This document shows positions 25,299 through 34,149 of a DNA stretch of 64,000 nucleotides, piece after piece. The stretch covers positions 26,909 through 90,908 of the forward strand of contig DUZQ01000002.1 of assembly GCA_013349435.1 (NCBI GenBank), read 5' to 3'. The stretch is from Planctomycetota bacterium (lineage in GTDB: Bacteria > Planctomycetota > Phycisphaerae > Sedimentisphaerales > Anaerohalosphaeraceae). Below the pieces are notes generated by a model, which was given only the letters and a program-made list of their open reading frames with translations, was not told the origin of the DNA and ran no database searches. A program made the position numbers and the translations under genes. Position 1 is the first letter of the stretch; the number at the start of each line of letters is the position of its first letter.

Positions 25299-27173
25299 CT
25301 ACAGGTCGAAGGGCGAGATATATTCGCCGAGCTTTTCTTTAGCGGCGTTTAGACGCGTTCTTTGGGTTTTGAAAACATCATAGACAACCTGCGGTGTATC
25401 GGGTACCTTAGTCTTATAGATTTCCTCAATCCTGTCTATCTTGGCCAGCAGTTTCGGCACACGAATCGCAAACTGCTCGGCATAGTTTTCCTTGGTAAAG
25501 TCTTCGTTCAACTCCCGTTTGAAAAGCTCCGCCAAGTCCTCGTATCCTGGAATCAGTCCGGTCGGCGTCTCGATTGCATCTACGTCCCCGTGTACTCTCA
25601 ATTCCGCCCAAAGAACCCAGACCAGCTTGTCTAACATTCCGTTGAGGTACTTGCCGTCTTTGTCTCTTAGAAAATAGTTCACAGAAAAAATCAACGGCGG
25701 CCTATCGACACCCTGTGCAAAGTCGAGATTGTTTTGAATATACCTGCCCAACGGAAGCGATACAAAATCCATATTGCTCATGATATTGAACGTTCGCACG
25801 CCTTCTGCGCCCAAAGTAGCTGCGGTAGTCTCGGATTCGAGCATAGCGCCTTTTCCAACAATGCCCTCGGTCCAGTCAAAGGCCTGCTCAACAGGAACAA
25901 GCGTATCGCTGTCGCGTCCCCCATAAATAATCGCACCTAAGGGCACCCCTTCCGGATTGTTCAAATTCTCATCGCGGTTGGAAAGATCCGATATGCGGAC
26001 GGTATATCTTGCGTTTTTATGCGATGGACTTATTTCATTGCCCTTATCGTCGGTCTTGCCCTTGTGCCATTTGCCGCTGTAGTTTGTTCCCTCCGTTGGA
26101 AGCTCACAGCCCATTCCAAGCCAGTGAGGTTTGCCGTCGTCGGTAACCAGTACATTACCGAAGATTATTTCGCCCGGGTTAGTAAGTGCCTCATAAATAA
26201 CAGGATCATCGTCTGCATTTACGTCCCTTATGATACCGAAAATCCCGCTTTCAACATTAACACACCGTATTTCGCCGCCTTTTTTGCGCAAATATGCAAT
26301 ATCATCGCCGACTATCGTTTGTCCCGGCAGCATTGATGTGGATGTCTTACCACACGCTGAGGGAAACGCACCCGTAAAGTACGTTACCCTGTCTTTGGGT
26401 CCGTGTACGCCCATAACGAACATGTGTTCAGCCAACCAGCCTTCTCTTGACGCCTTGTTTATAGCTAATCGCAGAGCAAGTTTCTTTAGGCCGATTGTGT
26501 TTCCGCCATATTGGGTGTTGGCCGAATATACTATATTTTCATCAAGATCAATATAGACTCTCCTCTTTTCTATATTTTTACTAACAAGAGCTTCAAGTTC
26601 GCCTTCGGAGTGCAGAAATCTGAAAAAATCCGGTGAATCGCCGATACTCTTGAATTGTTCATACCCAGGCCGATACAGCAGGCACTCACTGTGTGCAACA
26701 TAAGGCGAATCTGTTATCTGAACGCAGGCAATAGAAAACTCCGAATTTGCAGGACCAAGACAGAAAAAGCATACAAGCATCTCTCTGCCGACCATCGAGT
26801 CTTTCAAAAATCCAAGGACTTCCTTTGTCCCTTCCTCTTTATCCGTAGAATTCAGGCTTGCACCAAGGTCCTTTCCTTTTGCAAGGAGATATTTTGTATT
26901 GGCCTTATCTCTTGCCTGGTCGTAAAAACCATCGAAATGACATGTATGTCCGTCTATCGCAAGTGCCTTTTCCTCTCCACTTTCTATGGCACGATTTCGT
27001 ATATACAACAAATCTTCATCTGAGTCATTGCAAACGAATACGGACGCCGGCCGGGTAAACTCAATCGCATCTGCAATAAACTTATGCATTTTAATGTTAT
27101 TAATCGCTGTCAGCTTCTTCAGATTATCCTTGTCTAACCTTTGTTCCAACAATTCTTTGATATTATTCGACAT
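25299..27173 (-). CDS. pckG: Phosphoenolpyruvate carboxykinase (GTP)
   Basis: This enzyme of 624 residues interconverts oxaloacetate and phosphoenolpyruvate with GTP. The family-specific P-loop FPSACGKTS (near 275) with its mobile catalytic Cys is present, as are GDDIAY, VNVESGIFG and the nucleotide-base region near NPEGVPLGAIIYGGRDSDT. Length matches GTP-type enzymes and differs from ATP-type PckA. It is 277 bases downstream of parB; that gap contains a 16-base palindrome (27404-27419). It may serve gluconeogenesis or anaplerotic CO2 fixation. Confidence 0.95.
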   Translation of the reverse strand: MSNNIKELLEQRLDKDNLKKLTAINNIKMHKFIADAIEFTRPASVFVCNDSDEDLLYIRNRAIESGEEKALAIDGHTCHFDGFYDQARDKANTKYLLAKGKDLGASLNSTDKEEGTKEVLGFLKDSMVGREMLVCFFCLGPANSEFSIACVQITDSPYVAHSECLLYRPGYEQFKSIGDSPDFFRFLHSEGELEALVSKNIEKRRVYIDLDENIVYSANTQYGGNTIGLKKLALRLAINKASREGWLAEHMFVMGVHGPKDRVTYFTGAFPSACGKTSTSMLPGQTIVGDDIAYLRKKGGEIRCVNVESGIFGIIRDVNADDDPVIYEALTNPGEIIFGNVLVTDDGKPHWLGMGCELPTEGTNYSGKWHKGKTDDKGNEISPSHKNARYTVRISDLSNRDENLNNPEGVPLGAIIYGGRDSDTLVPVEQAFDWTEGIVGKGAMLESETTAATLGAEGVRTFNIMSNMDFVSLPLGRYIQNNLDFAQGVDRPPLIFSVNYFLRDKDGKYLNGMLDKLVWVLWAELRVHGDVDAIETPTGLIPGYEDLAELFKRELNEDFTKENYAEQFAIRVPKLLAKIDRIEEIYKTKVPDTPQVVYDVFKTQRTRLNAAKEKLGEYISPFDL

Positions 27174-27403
27174 CTCAGTTTCCTTATACTTTCATAAGCT
27201 TTATTTACATTTACCAAAATCCCGGCGATTCTAATTGCATCAACCCATTAAGTCAAATGATTTTCGTTATATTACATTATTCCTATAGATTTTGTAAACA
27301 TCATTTCGAACCTTAAACTATAATTTATTTATTTTATATCATGAATATATGTGTTCTGTTATATAAATAATAATAATTGGATAAAAGTGGTATAGCTCTA
27401 ATG

Positions 27404-27419
27404 CGTAATATATATTACG
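27404..27419. promoter_or_regulatory. Perfect palindrome upstream of pckG
   Basis: CGTAATATATATTACG is a 16-base perfect palindrome in the AT-rich gap between parB and pckG. It could be an operator controlling pckG. Position and symmetry are the only evidence. Confidence 0.35.
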
Positions 27420-27450
27420 GTTTTTGTCTGCAACTTGCTCTTTTGACCAC

Positions 27451-28395
27451 TTAAACGTTCTCTGTCCGTGAAAGCCCCATTTTTTCTGTCAATCTGTCAA
27501 ATTCGTCAAGTGAATAAAAATCTATTATTATTCTTCCTCTGTTGCTGCGGTTTCTTTTGCTTATGGTAACCTTTGTTCCAAGTATCTCCTGTAATCTTTT
27601 CTCAAGGTCTAATATATGAGGCGGTGTTTCAACAACCTTTACTTTTTTACCAGAAACCTGAAGTGCTTTTCTAACCAATCTTTCCACTTCCCTAACACTA
27701 AGCCGGCCTGCAAGTGCCCTGTTGGCAAGTTTCCTTCGCAACTCATCAGTCGGAAGCGACAGTATGGCACGTGCATGACCCATGCTAAGCTGCCCAGCCG
27801 ATAACATTTTCTTGATTTCTTCAGGCAAGTCCAACAGCCTAAGATAGTTAGCTACTACAGAACGGTCTTCTCCAAGCCTTTTGGCAGCATCGGTTTGCGT
27901 CAAAGAGAAGGTGTTTATATAGTTTTGATAAGCCATAGCCCTTTCCAACGGATTAAGGTCTGCGCGGTGAATATTCTCAACAAGTGCAAGTTCCAACATC
28001 TCTGCATCATCTGCTTTTCTAACCAGGGCAGGCACCTCATTCAGGCCGGCGATCTTCGCCGCGCGTAGCCTTCTCTCTCCTGCAATAATCTCAAAACCGT
28101 CGCCTGTTTCCCTCACAAGGATCGGCTGAATGATGCCCTTGACACGAATCGACTCAGCAAGCTCGCGTAGCTCATCATCATCATATCGCATCCTTGGTTG
28201 ATAAGGATTTGATTTTATAGCTTCTATACGCAATTTGCGAGTAGATAATTGTAACTCTTTGTCAGGACTATACTTAGCTGGTCTTGCGGCGTGTTTCTCC
28301 TGAAGGCTTTCTTCCTGGGCTTTGGTTATCGGACCCAGCAGTGCATCCAGACCCATGCCCAGATGACGACGTTGGCGTTCTGGTTTGTCAACCAT
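27451..28395 (-). CDS. parB: Chromosome-partitioning protein ParB
   Basis: ParB binds parS sites, spreads on DNA and loads SMC for chromosome segregation. The chosen ATG at 28395 has a strong AAGGAG upstream and gives 314 residues; the longer frame to 28494 lacks such a site. The N-terminus, RRHLGMGLDALLG, is typical. The CTP-binding ParB/Srx domain has ELRELAESIRVKGIIQPILVR, GERRLRAAKIAGL and ENIHRADLNPLERA. A helix-turn-helix (LTQTDAAKRLGEDRSVVANYLRLL) and a C-terminal dimerisation domain follow. A consensus parS lies 127 bases upstream. No parA is adjacent. Confidence 0.93.
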   Translation of the reverse strand: MVDKPERQRRHLGMGLDALLGPITKAQEESLQEKHAARPAKYSPDKELQLSTRKLRIEAIKSNPYQPRMRYDDDELRELAESIRVKGIIQPILVRETGDGFEIIAGERRLRAAKIAGLNEVPALVRKADDAEMLELALVENIHRADLNPLERAMAYQNYINTFSLTQTDAAKRLGEDRSVVANYLRLLDLPEEIKKMLSAGQLSMGHARAILSLPTDELRRKLANRALAGRLSVREVERLVRKALQVSGKKVKVVETPPHILDLEKRLQEILGTKVTISKRNRSNRGRIIIDFYSLDEFDRLTEKMGLSRTENV

Positions 28396-28521
28396 AACGT
28401 GCTCCTTCACAAAATGTTTCAAAATCGAACTACTTAAATTCCCATTCACAAGACATGTTTCGACTAATGTATTGTAAAAACTGGAGCCTTGCAAGAGAAT
28501 TTTCTAAGTCGAACAATAAAA

Positions 28522-28537
28522 TGTTCCACGTGAAACA
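28522..28537. promoter_or_regulatory. parS centromere-like site
   Basis: TGTTCCACGTGAAACA fits the published bacterial parS consensus TGTTNCACGTGAAACA at every fixed position. It lies 127 bases upstream of the parB start, as in many chromosomes where parS clusters near parAB. Binding here could also let ParB regulate its own gene. Confidence 0.93.
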
Positions 28538-28540
28538 CTT

Positions 28541-29579
28541 TTCACACATTACCTCTTTCTTTTTTTACATTTTATAATCTTTCTGCTACTCTTTAAACTA
28601 TTCCGTTATAACCTTTTCCAGATTATCTGCGTTAAGAAGTCATGCCTCTCGATTGTGCTATGCGAGCTTTTGGTTAATATTAACACAAGCCAAGCCGCTC
28701 CCGCCGCTATTGTCGAGAGCGATTCAGCCGAACGCCCTATTATGAGGATGTTTCGCTAACGGAAGCCGAGCCGCACACCCGGCCGAATCAAGCTGCAGAA
28801 TAAGAAAGTTCTCAAAATGACCTTTTTTGCCGTCAAGCTTACTGAAGCGCCAGACTTGCCCCCTGTCATTCCGAACGGAGCGAAGCGGAGTGAAGAACAC
28901 CATGCTTACGAACGATAGAGATTCTTCGCTGCGCCCAGAATGACCTTGTGTGAAACGCAGGGCTAAATTAACTGGATGCCGGATTTAATCCGGCATGACA
29001 ATAGAATCACCAAAACAAAAACGCGGCGGCGCGAGCCGCCCGAAAGACAATTTTATTATTCCACCATTTGATTCGGCAGCTTGCGCGGCACGGCTTCTGC
29101 TCTGATTCGGCCGCTTGCGCCGCGGCGAGACCGCGTCTCGACGGGTGCGCGGGCACAAGCAATGTAGATTTTAGATTTTATATTGAATTGAGATTCTTCG
29201 CGGAGCCTGTCCTTGAGCGAAGCGAAGGGCTCAGAATGACATGTGGGCGCTCCGAATGACAGGATTGCTTATGAGTTTATCAATAAAGCACTTAAAGACA
29301 ATACCCGACTAAGACCAGTCAGTTTGTGTTATAAAAACAAGCTTTGCTGTTTTTATAGGTCATGTTAATTCATAAATCTCTGCGCTCTTTGGTGCATCAG
29401 AAGTAAAAGATGCAAATTGTCTTTTCATGCACAATATAACATATTGTATGTTGTTATATTACCGAATATATTGTTTTGTATTGTTTTATTTAGAAAGAGC
29501 CAGTCATCTTTGAGCTTGACATTTTGCTTTTTCCACCTAATAATAACATTTATGCTGATAACGACTGGATGATAGAGAT
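28541..29579. repeat. Non-coding kilobase with dispersed repeats and hairpins
   Basis: No credible gene is present between parS and nnrD. Pieces of the ATTCTTCGC...CAGAATGAC repeat family lie at about 28862-28945 and 29188-29265. A palindrome, TGCCGGATTTAATCCGGCA, is near 28978-28996. A GC-rich ATTCGGC(A/C)GCTTGCGC element near 29071-29120 recurs at 53771. An A/T hairpin with ten-base arms (TATAAAAACA/TGTTTTTATA) is at 29330-29357. Apparent short reading frames here follow the repeats and are not supported. Confidence 0.6.
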
Positions 29580-30446
29580 ATGCAAATAATAGAAAACATC
29601 CCGAAACTAAACTCAAGAGCGACTGATGCTCATAAAGGCGATTTCGGCAAGGTTTGTATCGTAGGCGGCAGTATTGGTATGAGCGGGGCAGCGGCTATCG
29701 CAGGACGGGCTGCACTTAGAGCGGGGGCGGGCCTTGTCCGCGTTGCAACGCCAAGAAGCGTCTTGCCGATAGTAGCTTCAATCGAGCCTTCCTATACGAC
29801 GATACCGCTGCCCGAAGATGAGACAGGTTGCATATCGGCTGATGCTGTCGGTGTGGTGCTGCAACTTACTCGGCAAAATGATGTAATTGCGTTTGGGCCT
29901 GGTGTGCGTGTGGCTGCCGGTGTTCGACTTGTTCTGGAGACTTTAATTGCACAAGATGGGCTAAGATTGTTGATTGACGCCGACGGTCTGAACTGTCTGG
30001 CTAAAAGTATCGACTGGCTCGAAAGAAAAAAGGCCGAGCTTATCTTAACTCCACATCCGGGAGAGATGAAAAGACTGTGGGCGAGAATCTTTAGAGAACC
30101 AATGCCGGCTGACAGAACCGCCCAGGCTGTGAAACTTGCTTTGAAAGCAAACTGTACGGTTGTGCTAAAAGGGGCGGAGACGGTCGTTACTGACGGCGAC
30201 AGGATTTATGTGAATACGAGCGGTAATCCGGGTATGGCAACGGCAGGGTCCGGCGATGTTCTGACCGGTGTGATAACGGCACTTGCAGGGCAGGGACTTG
30301 ACGACTTCGACGCGGCGGTATTCGGCGTTTATATCCACGGCCTTGCAGGCGATATCGCCGCTGAGAAGGTCGGCCAGGTAAGCCTAATCACAACTGATAT
30401 TATTGATTCTTTAGGTGAGGCCTTTACCCGTCACCACAAGGGATAA
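29580..30446 (+). CDS. nnrD: ADP-dependent NAD(P)H-hydrate dehydratase
   Basis: This 288-residue ribokinase-like enzyme repairs damaged hydrated NADH/NADPH, using ADP (ATP in eukaryotes). Features seen are HKGDFGKVCIVGGSIGMSGAA at the start, the NGLNCLA-like DADGLNCLA segment, LTPHPGEM, and the catalytic AGSGDVLTGVI loop. The epimerase domain (NnrE) commonly fused to it is absent, so this is the stand-alone dehydratase form. It is followed after 20 bases by a PLD-like gene that is probably in the same transcript. Confidence 0.93.
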   Translation: MQIIENIPKLNSRATDAHKGDFGKVCIVGGSIGMSGAAAIAGRAALRAGAGLVRVATPRSVLPIVASIEPSYTTIPLPEDETGCISADAVGVVLQLTRQNDVIAFGPGVRVAAGVRLVLETLIAQDGLRLLIDADGLNCLAKSIDWLERKKAELILTPHPGEMKRLWARIFREPMPADRTAQAVKLALKANCTVVLKGAETVVTDGDRIYVNTSGNPGMATAGSGDVLTGVITALAGQGLDDFDAAVFGVYIHGLAGDIAAEKVGQVSLITTDIIDSLGEAFTRHHKG

Positions 30447-30466
30447 ACGAAAAGAGCAAGCAGCCC

Positions 30467-31000
30467 ATGGCTGGAACCGAAATAATCACCGACGCCGATA
30501 TATACACGAAGGTTTTGCTCGGCCCGATTCTCAAGGCTGAAAAATTTCTCTGGCTGGGCACAAGCGACCTTAAGGACCTGCACATTGAAAAAAAAGGTTC
30601 GATGGTGCCGTTTCTTGAGGTTCTTGCGGCTTTGGCAAAAAGACATGTCTCGATAAGACTCATCCACGCCAAGGAGCCGGGGCCGGCATTTCGGCGCGAT
30701 TTTGACAAGTATCCGGTTCTCATCAAGGGGATGGAGCGGATTTTGTGTCCGCGTGTGCATTTTAAGTCGGTAGTAGTTGACGGACAATTCGCCTATACCG
30801 GAAGCGCAAACCTTACCGGTGCTGGGATGGGTGCAAAGAGTGCGAACAGGAGAAACTTCGAGGCAGGTATCATTACCACCGACAAAAAGCTCATCGAGAA
30901 AATTATGGACCAGTTCGACGGTGTATGGATGGGCCGGCACTGCCCCGACTGCGGCAGAAAGAAATTTTGCGCCGACTATAAAGATATTTTGCAGAAATGA
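30467..31000 (+). CDS. PLD-like single-HKD protein
   Basis: This 177-residue protein has one phospholipase D signature: HFKSVVVDGQFAYTGSANLTG (residues 101-121), with His, Lys and Asp in the expected spacing and a GSxNLTG tail. Phospholipase D, Nuc nuclease and related endonucleases use this motif in pairs, so this protein should dimerise to make an active site. A C-terminal CPDCGRKKFC resembles a small zinc site. Substrate could be nucleic acid or lipid. It likely shares the nnrD transcript, though no functional link is obvious. Confidence 0.8.
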   Translation: MAGTEIITDADIYTKVLLGPILKAEKFLWLGTSDLKDLHIEKKGSMVPFLEVLAALAKRHVSIRLIHAKEPGPAFRRDFDKYPVLIKGMERILCPRVHFKSVVVDGQFAYTGSANLTGAGMGAKSANRRNFEAGIITTDKKLIEKIMDQFDGVWMGRHCPDCGRKKFCADYKDILQK

Positions 31001-31085
31001 CACTGTTTTGCTTCAGACACAGATTCACACGGATTAACACTGTTCTTTTAAATAAGTTTTAGACGCTGGTTGTTTTTCAACCGGG

Positions 31086-31150
31086 AAAATAGAAAAAGAA
31101 CGTCCAACGTCGAACGTTCAACATCCAACGCCGAATGCGGAGCCGCTGCG
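31086..31150. repeat. AACGTC/AACGTTCAAC dispersed repeat, copy 1
   Basis: A run of short AACGTC/CAAC units ending GCCGAATGCGGAG precedes the channel gene. A close copy lies at about 32708-32765, ending GCCGAATGTGGAAG. This is a non-coding dispersed repeat. Confidence 0.65.
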
Positions 31151-31246
31151 CGGGCTATTCTAATTGCGGGGGGAAAGAAGGTTGAAGGAATAGGGGAACT
31201 TGTTATTTTGTAGCGTGAAAATAAATACTTCAGAGAGTAAAAGCTC

Positions 31247-32362
31247 ATGGCCCAGGCAACACCTAAATTTAGCCAGTCCCAGTACGACATGCTCAAACGC
31301 TGCTCGGAAAAAGGGGATATGACCGAATGGAACCAGTGGCGAAAGGATAATCCCAAAGAGGAGATTTTTCTAGAAGGTGCCGACCTTCGTGGTTCTCATC
31401 TACAGCGTGCATTTCTCAGTTATGCCCATTTGGAAAAGGCAAAGCTGATGGGTGCTCATCTGGAAGGTGCCAAACTTTATGAAGCACATCTGGAGGGTGC
31501 AAATCTCTTAGCTGCGTATTTGAATGGTGCAAATTTTATGTTTGCCAACTTAAATGATGCGATCTTGAACAGTGCCGATTTGAAAGGTGCGCAATTTTTC
31601 AATGCCCAATTGAAAGGCACATATCTCATTGAAGTGTCTATAGAAGGGGCAAGTTTTGAGAAAGCTATTGTTGATGGTTCGACTTTTCTTTGGGAATGCA
31701 AAGTCGATCGCCGTTTTGCTCACAAAAAAGGTACGAATTTTATTGGTGTTGGGCTCGATAGACTTCGTATAGACTCAGCCACAAAACAGCTTTTAGAATA
31801 TAATATAAGACGCAGGAACTGGGAGGAGTGGTATAAAGAGCATAGGTTTTTGCGATGGCCGGTGAAGGGGTTCTGGTTGTTAAGTGATTATGGCTTGTCG
31901 ACTTGGCAGGTAATCAAGGCATTTATGATATTTGCGGTGGTTTTTGCGGCGTTGTTTTATTCATGGGGAGCGGTGGATTATTATGGAATGGGTATAAAGG
32001 AACGCCCAGGTGTGGTGAGCAACATGTTTGTCTTGGAAACCGGCGACCCCGTGTCATGGTGCGAGGTTCCAATTCGGGCTTTGTACTTTTCCGTTGTTAC
32101 AATGACAACGTTGGGCTTCGGAGATATGTACGCTAACGTCGCGGTCTTTTCTGACAATCCCTATGCAAATGCTCGCAGTGGTTGGGGTCATTTTCTATTA
32201 ATGATACAGGTGATTTTAGGATATGTTCTGTTGGGGGCCATGGTGACGCGGTTTGCGGTTCTGTTTACGGCAGGTGGACCGTCAGGGAAATTCACGGAGA
32301 TGGATGGAAAAACGAAAAAGAAGTTAGAGGAGATAAGGGCAAAAAAGATTGAAGAAATTTAA
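31247..32362 (+). CDS. Pentapeptide-repeat protein fused to a two-TM potassium channel
   Basis: The 371 residues fall into two modules. Residues ~41-145 are about twenty pentapeptide repeats (A-[DN]-L-x-x pattern, for example GADLRGS and GAKLYEAHLEGANL), which fold as a right-handed quadrilateral beta-helix. Residues ~210-345 form a channel: TM1 (about 222-240), a pore loop with the filter TLGFGD (288-293), and TM2 (about 315-337). The filter predicts K+ selectivity. The N-terminal helix is cytoplasmic. The repeat module may sense or scaffold; no ligand is known. The gene is flanked by repeats on both sides. Confidence 0.85.
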   Translation: MAQATPKFSQSQYDMLKRCSEKGDMTEWNQWRKDNPKEEIFLEGADLRGSHLQRAFLSYAHLEKAKLMGAHLEGAKLYEAHLEGANLLAAYLNGANFMFANLNDAILNSADLKGAQFFNAQLKGTYLIEVSIEGASFEKAIVDGSTFLWECKVDRRFAHKKGTNFIGVGLDRLRIDSATKQLLEYNIRRRNWEEWYKEHRFLRWPVKGFWLLSDYGLSTWQVIKAFMIFAVVFAALFYSWGAVDYYGMGIKERPGVVSNMFVLETGDPVSWCEVPIRALYFSVVTMTTLGFGDMYANVAVFSDNPYANARSGWGHFLLMIQVILGYVLLGAMVTRFAVLFTAGGPSGKFTEMDGKTKKKLEEIRAKKIEEI

Positions 32363-32857
32363 GGTGTCCGGTAATTCGTCGCTCGTCGTTCGTCGCTCGT
32401 GGCTCGTGGTTGAGATTCTTCGCTTCGGCTCAGAATGACGGCGGGGTTACGCTCGTCGCTAGAAACTTGTTACTCGTATGTTTAGATTCTTCACTTCACT
32501 TTTTTCCGTTCAGAATGACCTTGCGCTTAAGTTTGGGGCTCTGTAACAATGGAAAGAAAACACGGCCAAATAAGTTTGACCGTGCCACCCATTGTTTTTC
32601 CAGTCCAAACAAGATTGACCGTGGCACCCATGTGATGCTGTTTAAATAGATTCCTCCGCTTAGTCCCGCTTTGCAAATGCTGCGCAGGACTGCGGTCGGA
32701 ATGACCAACTCAACTTTCAACATCGAACGTTCAACTTTCAACGCCGAATGTGGAAGCGCTTCGCTTTACTGTTTAATATAGCAAAATTGGTGCGAGATTT
32801 CGCACCCTACCCAAAAATCGCGTGGGCGGCAAGCTGCCCATGCTACCGACTGTCCAT
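32363..32857. repeat. Repeat-filled intergenic region
   Basis: This region holds no gene. It contains two ATTCTTC...CAGAATGAC units (about 32409-32440 and 32484-32520). A unit with AAGTTTGGGGCTCTGTAACA is at 32516-32573, near-identical to 33901-33958. A doubled TTGACCGTG(C/G)CACCCAT motif is near 32576-32632. The second copy of the CAACATCGAACGTTCAAC repeat is at about 32708-32765. A hairpin GGTGCGA/TCGCACC lies at 32789-32806. Confidence 0.7.
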
Positions 32858-33604
32858 CTATAGATTCAAATGCTGCCGAAACTCATCATAATTTATTTCA
32901 ATGCAGTTATCTGTAAGCTGGTTAAGCCTTCTGGCACCACCGGGCAACAGTTTCCCATTCCGAGCACGGAAAACAACATTGACAACAATTTTTCCAAAGT
33001 CTTTGACGGCCTGCACCGCCGGCACATAATCCTGGTCACCCGACACAATTACTGCCACGTCATAGATGTCGCGGAGAACAATTAAGTCAGTTGCGAGTTT
33101 TACATCCACAGCCTTTTCCTTACCCAGTGAGTCATCAAACAGGTTATATGTTATCGCTCCTGCACGCCGGAATTCAACGCGAGACCACCGTGAAGATATG
33201 CCATCCTGCAATTTCCTCCAACCTTCAAAGCGGTATCTCATGCTGTTTTGCCGATGATGGAGTCTGCCAACGATTTCCTTCATCTTCGCAGTCAATTCCT
33301 CACCCTCTAATTCCTTTAGTTGGCTGTGACTCCACTTATCTTTACATAGAAGTCTTTTCAGGACTTCGGGGTTACTTTCGGCGCTCGGGAATTTATATGG
33401 AAAGAAGTCTAATAACTGGATGACATACCAATAAGTTCTTACTCTTTCACCACCAAGAATGGCTTTCGACACAAACCAGTCAAATAACGTGTCCCAATTA
33501 GCCTGCTTGGGAAGATAATCATTAGAATTGAACTGATCAAATAAGTTTACTATTGAATAACGGAAATTCTCTCCATCCACAAATACACAAATTCTCTGTG
33601 CCAC
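32858..33604 (-). CDS. NYN-domain (LabA/DUF88-like) putative RNase
   Basis: This 248-residue PIN-like protein has acidic residues in the positions expected for metal-dependent RNA cleavage: VFVDGENF (about 6-13), KAVDVKLATD (near 168) and VSGDQDYVPAV (near 190). The central part is longer than in minimal NYN proteins and rich in aromatic and charged residues. The start is a GTG with AAGGAG at slightly long spacing. Just upstream lies a hairpin with a U-tract within a leader of about 100 bases, which may attenuate the gene. Target RNA unknown. Confidence 0.82.
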   Translation of the reverse strand: MAQRICVFVDGENFRYSIVNLFDQFNSNDYLPKQANWDTLFDWFVSKAILGGERVRTYWYVIQLLDFFPYKFPSAESNPEVLKRLLCKDKWSHSQLKELEGEELTAKMKEIVGRLHHRQNSMRYRFEGWRKLQDGISSRWSRVEFRRAGAITYNLFDDSLGKEKAVDVKLATDLIVLRDIYDVAVIVSGDQDYVPAVQAVKDFGKIVVNVVFRARNGKLLPGGARRLNQLTDNCIEINYDEFRQHLNL

Positions 33605-33630
33605 TTTTTATTTTACTCCTTATAAAAAAT

Positions 33631-33653
33631 GCGGGAGGCACGCAACCTCCCGC
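33631..33653 (-). terminator. Hairpin with U-tract upstream of the NYN gene (attenuator or distal terminator)
   Basis: Reading the minus strand, GCGGGAGG-TTGCGTG-CCTCCCGC is followed by A and six T's. It lies about 27 bases before the GTG start of the NYN gene. It could be an attenuator in that gene's leader or stop read-through from the efflux operon ending at 34150. Confidence 0.75.
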
Positions 33654-33715
33654 GATAGTATCTTGCCTGGGCCGCAACCCAAGCTCACACAATTATCATA
33701 ACTTATTCTCAATGT

Positions 33716-33744
33716 ATTATCGGAAATCAGAGGGAAAAGTTCAA
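33716..33744 (-). promoter_or_regulatory. Candidate sigma-70 promoter for the NYN gene leader
   Basis: On the minus strand TTGAAC and GATAAT are separated by 17 bases. Transcription from here would give a leader of about 100 bases containing the hairpin at 33631-33653. Box quality is moderate. Confidence 0.45.
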
Positions 33745-34149
33745 GTCAAAACTATAAGAAAATCAAAAAATTACAAAAAATTTGACGAAACAGAACGATT
33801 AATCGCCCTGAGTAAACTTACTCTGCTGTTCTGGATTAGCTATGATTCAATTCACTTGGGTACATGTATGCGCCCCAGAATGACGTGTGGGTGCTCGGAA
33901 TGACCCCGCGCTTAAGTTTGGGGCTCTGTAACAATGGAAAGAAAAAAAACGGCCAAACAACCCTTCGGCTACGCTCAGGACATGGTTTGACAATGGCAAT
34001 CATCGCTTCGCTTGGCTTGGGCTATTTTATATCGCCCATTCAGGGCTTTTTGTTTTTTGGGTGTTCCCTTTGTTTCCCAGGGCTGCGCTTCCCTTGCCCC
34101 GGGCTATATTATACCGCCCCTTCGGGGCTGATGCCGAGACGCTTAAAAA
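33745..34149. repeat. Intergenic repeats downstream of the efflux operon
   Basis: No gene is supported here. A CAGAATGAC unit is near 33875-33905 and the GGGGCTCTGTAACA unit is at 33901-33958. A CCTTCGGCTACGCTCAGGACA element is at about 33961-33985. Two roughly tandem units of the form GCTT...GGGCTAT(T/A)TTATA(T/C)CGCCC...GGGCT lie at about 34013-34130. Confidence 0.6.

Noticed and set aside
29068-29259. A plus-strand 63-residue frame
   Set aside because: It consists of repeat-derived sequence with no good start site.
32400-32800. Possible CRISPR array
   Set aside because: The repeats are irregular in spacing and belong to different families; there are no uniform spacers and no cas genes.
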